A stretch of 7,735 bases of DNA from Lachnospiraceae bacterium (GTDB taxonomy: Bacteria > Bacillota > Clostridia > Lachnospirales > Lachnospiraceae): assembly GCA_021202715.1 (NCBI GenBank), contig JAJQCL010000074.1, positions 1 to 7,735 of the forward strand, given 5' to 3'. Shown here in pieces: positions 1-5,712 of this stretch. The position numbers and the translations under genes are program-made. Every line of letters begins with the position of its first letter. Position 1 is the first letter of the stretch. The notes beneath the pieces were generated by a model. The model saw only the letters and a program-made list of their open reading frames with translations. It had not been told where the DNA came from and searched no databases.

Positions 1-273
1 ATTTTCGCTGTACGAATCGCCGGAATCTGTGCCATGCGCAGAGCCGCCGATCTCATCTCTCATGTAAGGAGGCCTGCGGTATTCGTCCGGGTTCTCCTCC
101 GTCTGGCGGTAGGAATAACGATACGTGCCGTCCTCTCCCACCGCGGTCTCTGATTCCACGCTGTCATTTACTTCATCGCGATACGTGGAATCCGTGTCTT
201 TCGTCTGTTCCTCGTCGGTGCCCGTCAGAATATCTCTCTCCCGCGAAGAATCATTCTCATTGTAAGCACTCAT
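1..273 (-). CDS. N-terminal part of a polar, disordered-tail protein (possibly membrane-anchored HtrA-like protease); runs off left edge
   Basis: The first 91 codons are open from an ATG at 271-273 to the window edge. AAAGGAG lies about 7 bases upstream on the minus strand. The peptide begins MSAYNENDSSRERDILTG and is dominated by Asp, Glu, Arg, Ser, Thr and Tyr, with Tyr/Arg/Pro-rich stretches such as YRYSYRQ and YRRPPYM. There is no hydrophobic segment yet, so this is a disordered, probably cytoplasmic tail. From general knowledge, clostridial HtrA/DegP-type serine proteases often start with such a tail before one membrane helix and a trypsin-like plus PDZ domain, and sometimes sit near cell-wall genes. 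That identity is a guess, because no catalytic region is in view. The gene follows the LCP gene in the same direction but is separated from it by a terminator. I found no convincing promoter in the short gap. Confidence 0.7.
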   Translation of the reverse strand, partial: MSAYNENDSSRERDILTGTDEEQTKDTDSTYRDEVNDSVESETAVGEDGTYRYSYRQTEENPDEYRRPPYMRDEIGGSAHGTDSGDSYSEN

Positions 274-325
274 GTCCGTTCTCCTTTACCTTTATCCGGT
301 CTTCCTTCGTCCCCGTTCGTGCGAC

Positions 326-375
326 AAAAAAGACCTGTTATCTTCTTACCATGTTGAGAAGTTTAGCAGGTCTTT
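326..375 (-). terminator. Intrinsic terminator of the LCP gene
   Basis: On the minus strand, AAAGACCTGCTA (364-375) pairs with TAACAGGTCTTT (329-340), with one G-T/mismatch position. A second inner stem, CTTCT with AGAAG (357-361 with 342-346), extends it. A run of six T residues (plus 326-331) follows directly. It lies about 38 bases past the LCP stop codon and separates that gene from the left-edge gene. The plus-strand side lacks a T run, so it should act in one direction only. Confidence 0.85.
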
Positions 376-412
376 GTGATAAATGTGTGTAAAATACTTG
401 AAAGAAGAAAGA

Positions 413-1954
413 TCAGTTTCCGTAATACCCCGAATACGCCGAAATCTCCTCGCTCAGTCCCGACACCGTGCCGGACGGCTCATATTCTGTGTTGCCATAG
501 AGATACTCGTGGAGTTCTTCCACATTCGAAGCCAGCGTCACCGGGAAAATGTAATAGCTGCCGCCGCTCTGAGACACCTGATCAAAGGGGAATCCTGTGC
601 TGTCCTCGATCTCATACCCTCCCAGGCCCAGAGCCAGCGCCATGATCTGCGTCAGCGAGAAGCTGGAGGAAATTCCAGGAAATACCGTATTGCACACGGA
701 CAGGACTTTGGGAATCCCCGCATCTTTGGCCGCCGCCAGCGTCAGAGAAATCACCGTCCGCTGCCGCTCGGTCCGCTGGTAATCATCTCCCAGTCCTTTA
801 CGCAGACGGCAGTAGGTCACCGCCTGCACACCGTCCAGATGCTGCGTTCCTTCCGCCTCGGTGACATGCTCTGAATCAAGCCCGGTGGATTCGATCACCT
901 CATCGATATAATCATTGATCCCTTCCGCTTCCGCCTCAGAGAGCTCGACATCCAGACCCCCCAGCTCGTTGATCACCTGTGCCACGGTCTTCCAGTTCAC
1001 CGTCACATACTCGGTAACATTCATGTCAAAGTTTTTATTGATCGTCTGCAGCTGTTCCTGCGCCCCATACTTATAATATACTTCCGTCAGCTTCATCCAC
1101 TCGCCCTCCGTAGTCTCCACGTAGGTATCACGATAAATGGATGTCAGCTTGATCGCGCCCGTCTTCTTATTGACCGTGACGATGATGTTGCTGTCCGCCA
1201 GCGTTCCCGACTGCAGCGTGGAATCATCGCGGGAATCCACACCGAAAATCATAAATGTCCGGTAATTCTTCGTGTATTCCGTCACCGAATCCGGCAGATC
1301 CTCGTTCACCAGAATGTCCGAATTGCCGAAATCTGCGCTGTCGATCCGGCTCCACAGATAATTCAGGCCGAGGAAAGCCGCCAGAATGATTACCAGCAAA
1401 ATGATCAGGGGAATCAGACAGCCCCAATGCCTCTTCTTCCTCTTGCGCCCGCCGGAAGGTCTCCGGGAACGGTCATCCTCGTAGTATCCTCCCCGGCGAT
1501 CGCGCCGATCCTCCTCATATCCGCGATTTCTCGACCCGCTGCGGCTCCGCGAAGTCTCAGCCTGTGAACGGCTCCGGCTGCGCCCGTCGTCGCGGCTGCG
1601 GGAATCCCTGCGGTCTCTGTCGACGCTGCGACTGTCTCTGTATCTCTCCTCCGAGCTGCGGCCCCGGCTGCTGCCATACTCATCCTGCGCGCCCCGGCTC
1701 CGTCTGTCCCGGTATCTCTCCTCCGAACTGCGGCTCCGGCTGCTGCCGTATTCATCCTCATAGCTCCGCCGGGAGGTACTCTGACGATACTCCCGCTCGT
1801 CGTATTCCTCGTACTCTCTGTCTCTGTACAGATCCTCCTCATAGGAATCGTACTCATCGTCTTTATAGTCATCATTATAGGGCTTCGTGGAGCGGCGCGT
1901 GCGTCTCCGTCCCGTGGCCGGACGGCGTGTGCCCCATTCCTCATCTCTTCCCAT
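413..1954 (-). CDS. LytR-CpsA-Psr (LCP) family cell-wall glycopolymer transferase with long Arg/Ser/Tyr/Glu-rich cytoplasmic tail
   Basis: The product has 513 residues. Residues 1-175 are low-complexity and highly charged (Arg, Ser, Asp, Glu, Tyr), including two near-identical 20-residue repeats at 67-86 and 91-110. A basic KRKKR stretch leads into one membrane helix at about 178-200, so the tail is cytoplasmic and the rest is outside. The LCP domain spans about 232-415. It shows FGVDSRDD (237-244), ADSNIIVTVN (253-262), the SIYRDTYV segment (272-279) and CRLRKGLGDDYQRTERQR (382-399), whose conserved Asp and Arg residues bind the pyrophosphate of the lipid-linked substrate in known members. 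LCP proteins attach teichoic acid or capsular polymers to peptidoglycan. The ATG is preceded by GAGGAGG at good spacing. The gene has its own promoter and terminator, so it appears monocistronic. The family call is firm, but the polymer it attaches is unknown. Confidence 0.93.
   Translation of the reverse strand: MGRDEEWGTRRPATGRRRTRRSTKPYNDDYKDDEYDSYEEDLYRDREYEEYDEREYRQSTSRRSYEDEYGSSRSRSSEERYRDRRSRGAQDEYGSSRGRSSEERYRDSRSVDRDRRDSRSRDDGRSRSRSQAETSRSRSGSRNRGYEEDRRDRRGGYYEDDRSRRPSGGRKRKKRHWGCLIPLIILLVIILAAFLGLNYLWSRIDSADFGNSDILVNEDLPDSVTEYTKNYRTFMIFGVDSRDDSTLQSGTLADSNIIVTVNKKTGAIKLTSIYRDTYVETTEGEWMKLTEVYYKYGAQEQLQTINKNFDMNVTEYVTVNWKTVAQVINELGGLDVELSEAEAEGINDYIDEVIESTGLDSEHVTEAEGTQHLDGVQAVTYCRLRKGLGDDYQRTERQRTVISLTLAAAKDAGIPKVLSVCNTVFPGISSSFSLTQIMALALGLGGYEIEDSTGFPFDQVSQSGGSYYIFPVTLASNVEELHEYLYGNTEYEPSGTVSGLSEEISAYSGYYGN
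1625..1756 (-). repeat. Two imperfect 60-base direct repeats inside the LCP tail
   Basis: Copies at 1697-1756 and 1625-1684 are offset by 72 bases and stay in frame. They encode DEYGSSRSRSSEERYRDRRS and DEYGSSRGRSSEERYRDSRS. They differ at scattered positions, many synonymous. This looks like an in-frame duplication in a disordered region, where length variation between strains would be expected. Confidence 0.85.
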
Positions 1955-2070
1955 ACAGATCCTCCTCGTATCTCATCCTGCCGGGCGTCCGCCTGCCGCG
2001 GGCTCAGACGTCGGTCTTACGTTCCCGCGCAGCGTCCCGGCATTCTTTGTCTCTCGACACTGCTCGCTCC

Positions 2071-2099
2071 ATCATACACCATCCTTCCGGGAAATTCAA
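2071..2099 (-). promoter_or_regulatory. Sigma-70/SigA-type promoter of the LCP gene
   Basis: On the minus strand there is a -35 of TTGAAT (2094-2099), a 17-base spacer and a -10 of TATGAT (2071-2076). It lies just downstream of the activase terminator and points into the LCP gene. Transcription should start near 2064, giving a GC-rich leader of about 110 bases. Placement and spacing make this a good candidate, but it rests on sequence alone. Confidence 0.7.
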
Positions 2100-2121
2100 T
2101 GAAGTTTCGATGAAGATGCGC

Positions 2122-2167
2122 AAAAACAGAGCCGGGCCACAGTGAAAACACCGCGGTTCGGCTCTGT
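2122..2167 (-). terminator. Strong intrinsic terminator after the GRE-activase gene
   Basis: On the minus strand, ACAGAGCCG (2159-2167) pairs with CGGCTCTGT (2126-2134). After a 2x2 mismatch, an inner 8-base stem (2149-2156 with 2137-2144, two G-T pairs) closes a TTTT loop. Five T residues follow (2122-2126). It begins about 58 bases after the activase stop codon and marks the end of the GRE operon. Confidence 0.88.
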
Positions 2168-2225
2168 CTATGTGATTTTTCAGATCGTCGACGGTTTCTC
2201 CGCAAGGGAAAACACGAAAGACCCC

Positions 2226-3140
2226 TTACCCGATTTTTGCGACAAATCCCTGAGAAGTGATATAGGCTGCCAGCATCTCCAGATGCGCCCTTTCCGGGGT
2301 ACGAAAGCTTTCCTGAAGGGAAGTATCCTGCCCCAGCGATTTTTGTTTTGAGATCCCAAGATTGTGATAAGGAAGAAGCCATACTTCCCGGATCCACTCC
2401 CGCAGAGGATCCAGAAAACGGCAAATCGCCCGCATCTCTTCTTCCGAGTCGTTCACATCGGCGATCAATGGCAAACGGATCCACAGATCTTTGTGAAGCT
2501 CCCGCGCCGCCCGGGAAAGATTCTCCAGAATGATCCCGTTATCCACCCCCGTCAGCGCTTTGTGTCTCTCAGGATCCATCTGTTTGATGTCGTGAAGAAT
2601 CAGATCCGCTTCCTGATATACACGCTTCGCCTCTTCCCAGGGGGCAAAGCCGGAGGTTTCGATGGCCGTATGAAGACCGGCCTGTCGGCTCGCCGCCAGC
2701 AGCTCCGCCGTAAACCCGACCTGAGCCAGCGGTTCACCCCCGCTGACCGTCACACCGCCCCCGGAATGTCGATAGAAGGCCCGGTCTTTCAGGACGGTTT
2801 TCAGGACCTCTTCGACTGTGATCTTCTCTCCCAGCAGCTCTCTGGCCTGATTCGGGCAGGCCCGGACGCAGGCGCCGCAGGCGCCGCACAGGCGGCGGTC
2901 TGTCCGAATCCCTTCCGCCGCAGTGATTGCACGGTGCGGACAGACGGAAACGCACTGTCCGCATCCCGTACAAAGATTATCATAAAATGCCATCTGCGGT
3001 CTCGCCAGATTGGATTCAGGATTATGGCACCACTGGCAGCGGAGAGGGCAGCCTTTCAGGAATACAGTGGTCCGAATCCCCGGACCGTCATGAATCGAGT
3101 AACGCTGTATATTGAATATGACTCCCTCCGACGCTGACAT
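2226..3140 (-). CDS. Glycyl radical enzyme-activating enzyme (radical SAM, PflA-like, with two extra 4Fe-4S sites)
   Basis: The product has 304 residues. It uses S-adenosylmethionine and a 4Fe-4S cluster to abstract a hydrogen from the radical glycine of its partner. The radical SAM motif is Cys31-x3-Cys35-x2-Cys38 (GCPLRCQWCHNPES). A ferredoxin-like insert follows with Cys57/60/63/67 and Cys85/88/91/95, each in a CxxCxxCxxxC pattern. SGGEP (133-137) is the usual SAM-contacting motif, and HDIK (183-186) fits the fold. The two-cluster insert is typical of activases for GRE eliminases and decarboxylases and is absent from the short activase of pyruvate formate-lyase. The ATG has AAAGGAG seven bases upstream. 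It sits 25 bases after the GRE gene, so the two should be co-transcribed. The frame is complete and ends at a strong terminator, with no sign of decay. Which GRE chemistry it serves cannot be read from this protein. Confidence 0.95.
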   Translation of the reverse strand: MSASEGVIFNIQRYSIHDGPGIRTTVFLKGCPLRCQWCHNPESNLARPQMAFYDNLCTGCGQCVSVCPHRAITAAEGIRTDRRLCGACGACVRACPNQARELLGEKITVEEVLKTVLKDRAFYRHSGGGVTVSGGEPLAQVGFTAELLAASRQAGLHTAIETSGFAPWEEAKRVYQEADLILHDIKQMDPERHKALTGVDNGIILENLSRAARELHKDLWIRLPLIADVNDSEEEMRAICRFLDPLREWIREVWLLPYHNLGISKQKSLGQDTSLQESFRTPERAHLEMLAAYITSQGFVAKIG

Positions 3141-3165
3141 GATGATCTCCTTTCTGTTTTTCTGC

Positions 3166-4674
3166 CTACAGAGCCCCGTAGCTGGTCCGTCCGATCACCT
3201 CGTCCTGCACATTCTTGGACAGTGTAACAAAATACGTGCTGTATCCGGCCACCCGAACGATCAGGTCCTTGTACTTCTCCGGTTCTTTCTGTGCACGGAT
3301 CAGAGTCTCCTGATCTACCACGTTAAACTGAATCTGATTTCCACCTTCCATCATGTATGTCTCAATCAGATTGATCAGTTTTTCCCGGTCCTCTGCCGTC
3401 TTCAGCGCCGAAGGATGCAGCTTCATATTGTGAAGCGTCGCATTCATCCGTCCCTGCGGCATCTTCATGGCACTGTTGAGCATGGCCGTAGGGCCGTTGA
3501 CATCATATCCCTGCTCCGGCGAAATCGAGCCGTCTGCCAGAGGAGTGCCTGCATATCGACCATCAGGCGTTGCGCCGGTCAGGCGTCCGCCGGGATCATG
3601 CGCCGTGATCGACAGGCCGCTGACACAGTACTTACCGCCCCGGTAATGATCGATGCTGCACCCGATATCGACCAGACGATTGTAGATGTCCGCAACCACG
3701 GCATCCGTTTCATCGTCATCGTTTCCATATTTGGGAACCTCCAGGCACATACGGCGGATCTTCTGATTTTCCTCGCCCTCCCAGTTCTCATCCAACGCTT
3801 TCAGGAGCTGCTCCATGGTAATTTTTTTCTCTTCAAAGACCAGCTTCTTGATCACAGCCATCGAGTCGCCGACATTGATCGTTCCTACGCCCAGGTTCAG
3901 CGTCGGGCCAAGGCCGTACGGCAGATCGCGCATCTTGCCGATCTTGCCCACTTCCACGCCGTCAGAAAACAGGGAAATGGGGAACGGATCCTGCATGACC
4001 TTTCTTCCTGTCAGATAGCGCAGCAGCATATCCTGCGCAAAATACTCGATGTAATACCGCTGATGCTCCAGCATCTTGTCACGGAATTCTTCATAGGTCT
4101 TCATCTCGCATACGTCGCCGGTCTTCGGGCCGATCTGCATATCCAGATGCTTGCTGTATCCGTTATGAAGGAACGTATCAAAGGGCAGGGACGTGACCAT
4201 CATGGAGTATACATGACCCCATCCTTCAGGCACCGTAGGGTCTACGCAGCCCATGACCATATAATCCCGCGCCTTTTCCAGCGGAACCCCCTTCTCCATG
4301 AGCGTCTTCATATACCCCTTGTCGCTGTTAAAGGAAGGCATTCCGATCCCGGTGCTTACCAGTTCCACCGCCTTACGCAGCAGCTCCCGCGGCGTGCCCT
4401 CATGGACGCGCAGGTGCAGCGTATGATGCGGGGTACGGCACCGGTAAGCGGCCTCAATAAAGAGATAGGTCAACGGATTGGTCGCGTCATTTCCTTCCGC
4501 GTCCACACCCCCCAGCGTTACGCCGTTCCAGCGCGCCTGACCGGACCATTTCAGGCGGCTTTGACCGCCGGAGGTATTCTTCATCTGCATAATCTTCAGA
4601 CGATAATTCTGCATGTATTCCAGAACCGTCTCATCGTCCAGGATTCCTGCTTCCACATCCTTCTTGTAATAAGG
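3166..4674 (-). CDS. Glycyl radical enzyme, C-terminal part (catalytic Cys and radical Gly domain)
   Basis: This frame follows the TAG and encodes residues 305-806 of the full-length numbering. MVMGCVDPT carries the thiyl-radical Cys447 with Asp449 two residues on. DVNGPTAMLNS and ATPDGRYAGTPLADGS (about 671-686) are common GRE barrel segments. RVAGYSTYF places the radical Gly781, followed by QDEVIGRTSYGAL and TAG. If translated alone, the first plausible start is GTG at 4654-4656, which has AAGGA only one base upstream, a poor site. A free C-terminal half would lack part of the ten-stranded barrel, and I know of no GRE that is naturally split here. The VRVAGYS...VQDEVIGRT ending resembles the eliminase, arylacetate decarboxylase and X-succinate synthase groups more than pyruvate formate-lyase. 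The Asp in place of the usual Glu prevents a confident subgroup call. Confidence 0.85.
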   Translation of the reverse strand, partial: PYYKKDVEAGILDDETVLEYMQNYRLKIMQMKNTSGGQSRLKWSGQARWNGVTLGGVDAEGNDATNPLTYLFIEAAYRCRTPHHTLHLRVHEGTPRELLRKAVELVSTGIGMPSFNSDKGYMKTLMEKGVPLEKARDYMVMGCVDPTVPEGWGHVYSMMVTSLPFDTFLHNGYSKHLDMQIGPKTGDVCEMKTYEEFRDKMLEHQRYYIEYFAQDMLLRYLTGRKVMQDPFPISLFSDGVEVGKIGKMRDLPYGLGPTLNLGVGTINVGDSMAVIKKLVFEEKKITMEQLLKALDENWEGEENQKIRRMCLEVPKYGNDDDETDAVVADIYNRLVDIGCSIDHYRGGKYCVSGLSITAHDPGGRLTGATPDGRYAGTPLADGSISPEQGYDVNGPTAMLNSAMKMPQGRMNATLHNMKLHPSALKTAEDREKLINLIETYMMEGGNQIQFNVVDQETLIRAQKEPEKYKDLIVRVAGYSTYFVTLSKNVQDEVIGRTSYGAL

Positions 4675-4677
4675 CTA
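4675..4677 (-). other. In-frame amber (TAG) codon at GRE position 304
   Basis: Minus-strand context is CAG GTG CTG TAG CCT TAT TAC, reading Q-V-L-stop-P-Y-Y. Homologous GREs usually have Tyr-Pro-Tyr at this point. Other genes here end in TGA (LCP, hydrolase), TAA (activase) and TAG (the GRE itself and the right-edge gene), so all three stops are in normal use. Confidence 0.9.
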
Positions 4678-5586
4678 CAGCACCTGATCCAGACGTCCCA
4701 GCGGCGTCGTCGTCTGCCGGCTGATCATCAGGACGCTAAACCACAGGAACTGAAATGCCTCACGGAAGTTCGAAGCCGGATAACGGGGTACACGGCGGCA
4801 GATCTGTGCCATTTCCAGCAATTCCTGCTTCCGGACGGGATCCTCACAGGCCGCAGCTTCCTGCTCGGCCAGATCCGCATAGCGCTCCGCCCAGGCGATC
4901 ACACCACGGTTGATGATAATCATGGCACGCCAGACATAAATCTTTTCGATATCCTCTTCGCTCTTAATGCGGATACTCTCGACAGCATCCAGTTTGGCCT
5001 GCGCCTCATCGATGGTCGCCTGCAGTCCCTTACGCAGCACATAGGCGTAGTCGATCTGGTAGGTATCAGCCTCCGGCATGATCGCCATGCCGTTGCAGGC
5101 ATACCCCATTCCGGCCGCCTCTTCCAGCGTCGTGTTCACCGGGAGAAGATAGCCGCTCTTCTTCCAGGCCCACATGGGATCATCGTACAGGTCATACAGC
5201 TTGTATTCCGGAATGATTTTGTGCCAGTATTCTGTCAGCTCATACATTTTGGCCGCCTGCTCGTCGGTGATCGAGTATTCCTCTCCCCGCAGGGACTCGA
5301 TGCCTTCCTTCTGCCAGGTTCCCTTGGTCCAGAAATCGGCTTCGACGCACATCGGCTTCGAGGCCGGAGCTCCGGCCAGCAGATCTCCTTCCATAATGTA
5401 GATGGGAATATTTTCCAGCATATAAGCCTGCGCCTTCGCCATGCGGATCACATTGGGGTCACCCTCATATTTCTGGAAGGCCTCCGTAAAGAGTGTTGCT
5501 TTCTCCACACTGAACGCGATCTTCGGCGCTCGTACGATCTGATATATTTTTCGGATTCTCTCAGACATTCCTCGGTTTGCTGCCAT
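4675..5586 (-). CDS. Glycyl radical enzyme, N-terminal part, ending at internal TAG
   Basis: It encodes 303 residues before the TAG and matches the all-helical N-terminal PFL-like domain. SERIRKIYQIVRAPKIAFSV opens it, followed by MEGDLLAGAPASKP (about 65-78), FWTKGTWQKEG, a YACNGMAIMPEADTYQIDY region (about 162-180) and PASNFREAFQFLWF (270-283) leading to GRLDQVL. I chose the ATG at 5584-5586 because AGGAGG lies eight bases upstream (plus 5595-5600). The longer frame starting at 5673 adds 29 residues with no ribosome binding site and no family resemblance. The gap to the upstream hydrolase is 126 bases and shows no terminator or convincing promoter, so this gene is probably read from the same transcript. 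As a separate protein it could not be active, since it lacks both the catalytic Cys and the Gly. Confidence 0.85.
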   Translation of the reverse strand: MAANRGMSERIRKIYQIVRAPKIAFSVEKATLFTEAFQKYEGDPNVIRMAKAQAYMLENIPIYIMEGDLLAGAPASKPMCVEADFWTKGTWQKEGIESLRGEEYSITDEQAAKMYELTEYWHKIIPEYKLYDLYDDPMWAWKKSGYLLPVNTTLEEAAGMGYACNGMAIMPEADTYQIDYAYVLRKGLQATIDEAQAKLDAVESIRIKSEEDIEKIYVWRAMIIINRGVIAWAERYADLAEQEAAACEDPVRKQELLEMAQICRRVPRYPASNFREAFQFLWFSVLMISRQTTTPLGRLDQVL

Positions 5587-5594
5587 GTATCTGT

Positions 5595-5600
5595 CCTCCT
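5595..5600 (-). promoter_or_regulatory. Ribosome binding site that fixes the GRE start
   Basis: The minus-strand AGGAGG is followed by eight bases and then the ATG at 5584-5586. It rules out the longer frame that begins at 5673. Confidence 0.8.
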
Positions 5601-5712
5601 GACATTTTATTTTCCCCCTTCGGAGATCTGATTTTATGGTAGCACGGCAGGAATCACCCGACCACTGACACATTCCGGCAAATTGGTGGACATTTTTCCT
5701 GTCTCCATTTCT

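Larger units (their letters stand above)
1955..2225. other. Intergenic region between the activase and LCP genes
   Basis: This 271-base gap holds the activase terminator (2122-2167), the LCP promoter (2071-2099) and the LCP leader with its ribosome binding site. A very short 12-codon frame (1941-1976, minus) overlaps the LCP start but has no convincing ribosome binding site. I see no other gene in the gap on either strand. Confidence 0.6.
3166..5586 (-). pseudogene. Glycyl radical enzyme gene interrupted by one in-frame TAG (806 codons if read through)
   Basis: The two open frames 4675-5586 and 3166-4674 are in the same reading frame, separated only by a TAG codon. Read through, they form one 806-residue GRE of normal family length, with the N-terminal helical region, Cys447 in a GCVDP motif and Gly781 in RVAGYS, 25 residues from the end. 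Only codon 304 is defective: GRLDQVL is followed by TAG and then PYYKKDVEAG, where relatives typically read GR(F/M)DQYxYPYY, so a Tyr codon (TAT or TAC) became TAG by one base change. No frameshift or other damage is seen and the activase is intact. The gene may be a recent nonsense mutant, a sequencing error, or an amber codon that is suppressed. The gene's own final stop is also TAG, which argues against general recoding. The GRE family call is very firm; the substrate is unassigned. Confidence 0.8.

Noticed and set aside
1414..1944. Minus-strand 176-codon Arg/Ala/Gly-rich frame inside the LCP gene
   Set aside because: It is a shifted-frame reading of the low-complexity LCP tail. The real frame has the ribosome binding site, membrane helix and LCP domain.
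1564..2145. Plus-strand 193-codon frame with repeated Cys/Arg/Pro motifs (metal-binding or peptide-like look)
   Set aside because: It is the complement of the repetitive Arg/Ser tail of the LCP gene; the repeated look comes from the 60-base direct repeats, and the frame has no good ribosome binding site.
2364..3137. Plus-strand 257-codon frame opposite the activase gene
   Set aside because: It lies opposite a radical SAM activase with all cysteine motifs intact. No recognisable product and no separate promoter evidence.
3166..4656. Natural two-subunit GRE with a separate downstream start at GTG 4654-4656
   Set aside because: The frames are in the same phase, separated only by a stop and six family-like codons (PYYKKD). 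The GTG has a poorly spaced ribosome binding site, and the split falls inside a conserved segment rather than at a domain boundary.
4675..4677. Pyrrolysine or genome-wide TAG reassignment
   Set aside because: TAG ends this same GRE and the right-edge gene normally, and the site corresponds to a common Tyr position. No pyl gene is in view. Kept only as a remote option under the amber finding.
3112..5631. 839-codon open frame on the plus strand across the whole GRE gene
   Set aside because: It is in exact codon register opposite the GRE, so it stays open simply because the GRE avoids TTA, CTA and TCA codons. Its translation is rich in Arg, His and Leu with no recognisable domain, while the minus strand shows clear GRE motifs.
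5587..5712. Internal promoter between the hydrolase and GRE genes
   Set aside because: TAAAAT boxes occur on the minus strand, but no acceptable -35 lies 16-18 bases upstream of any. No operator-like palindrome was convincing either.
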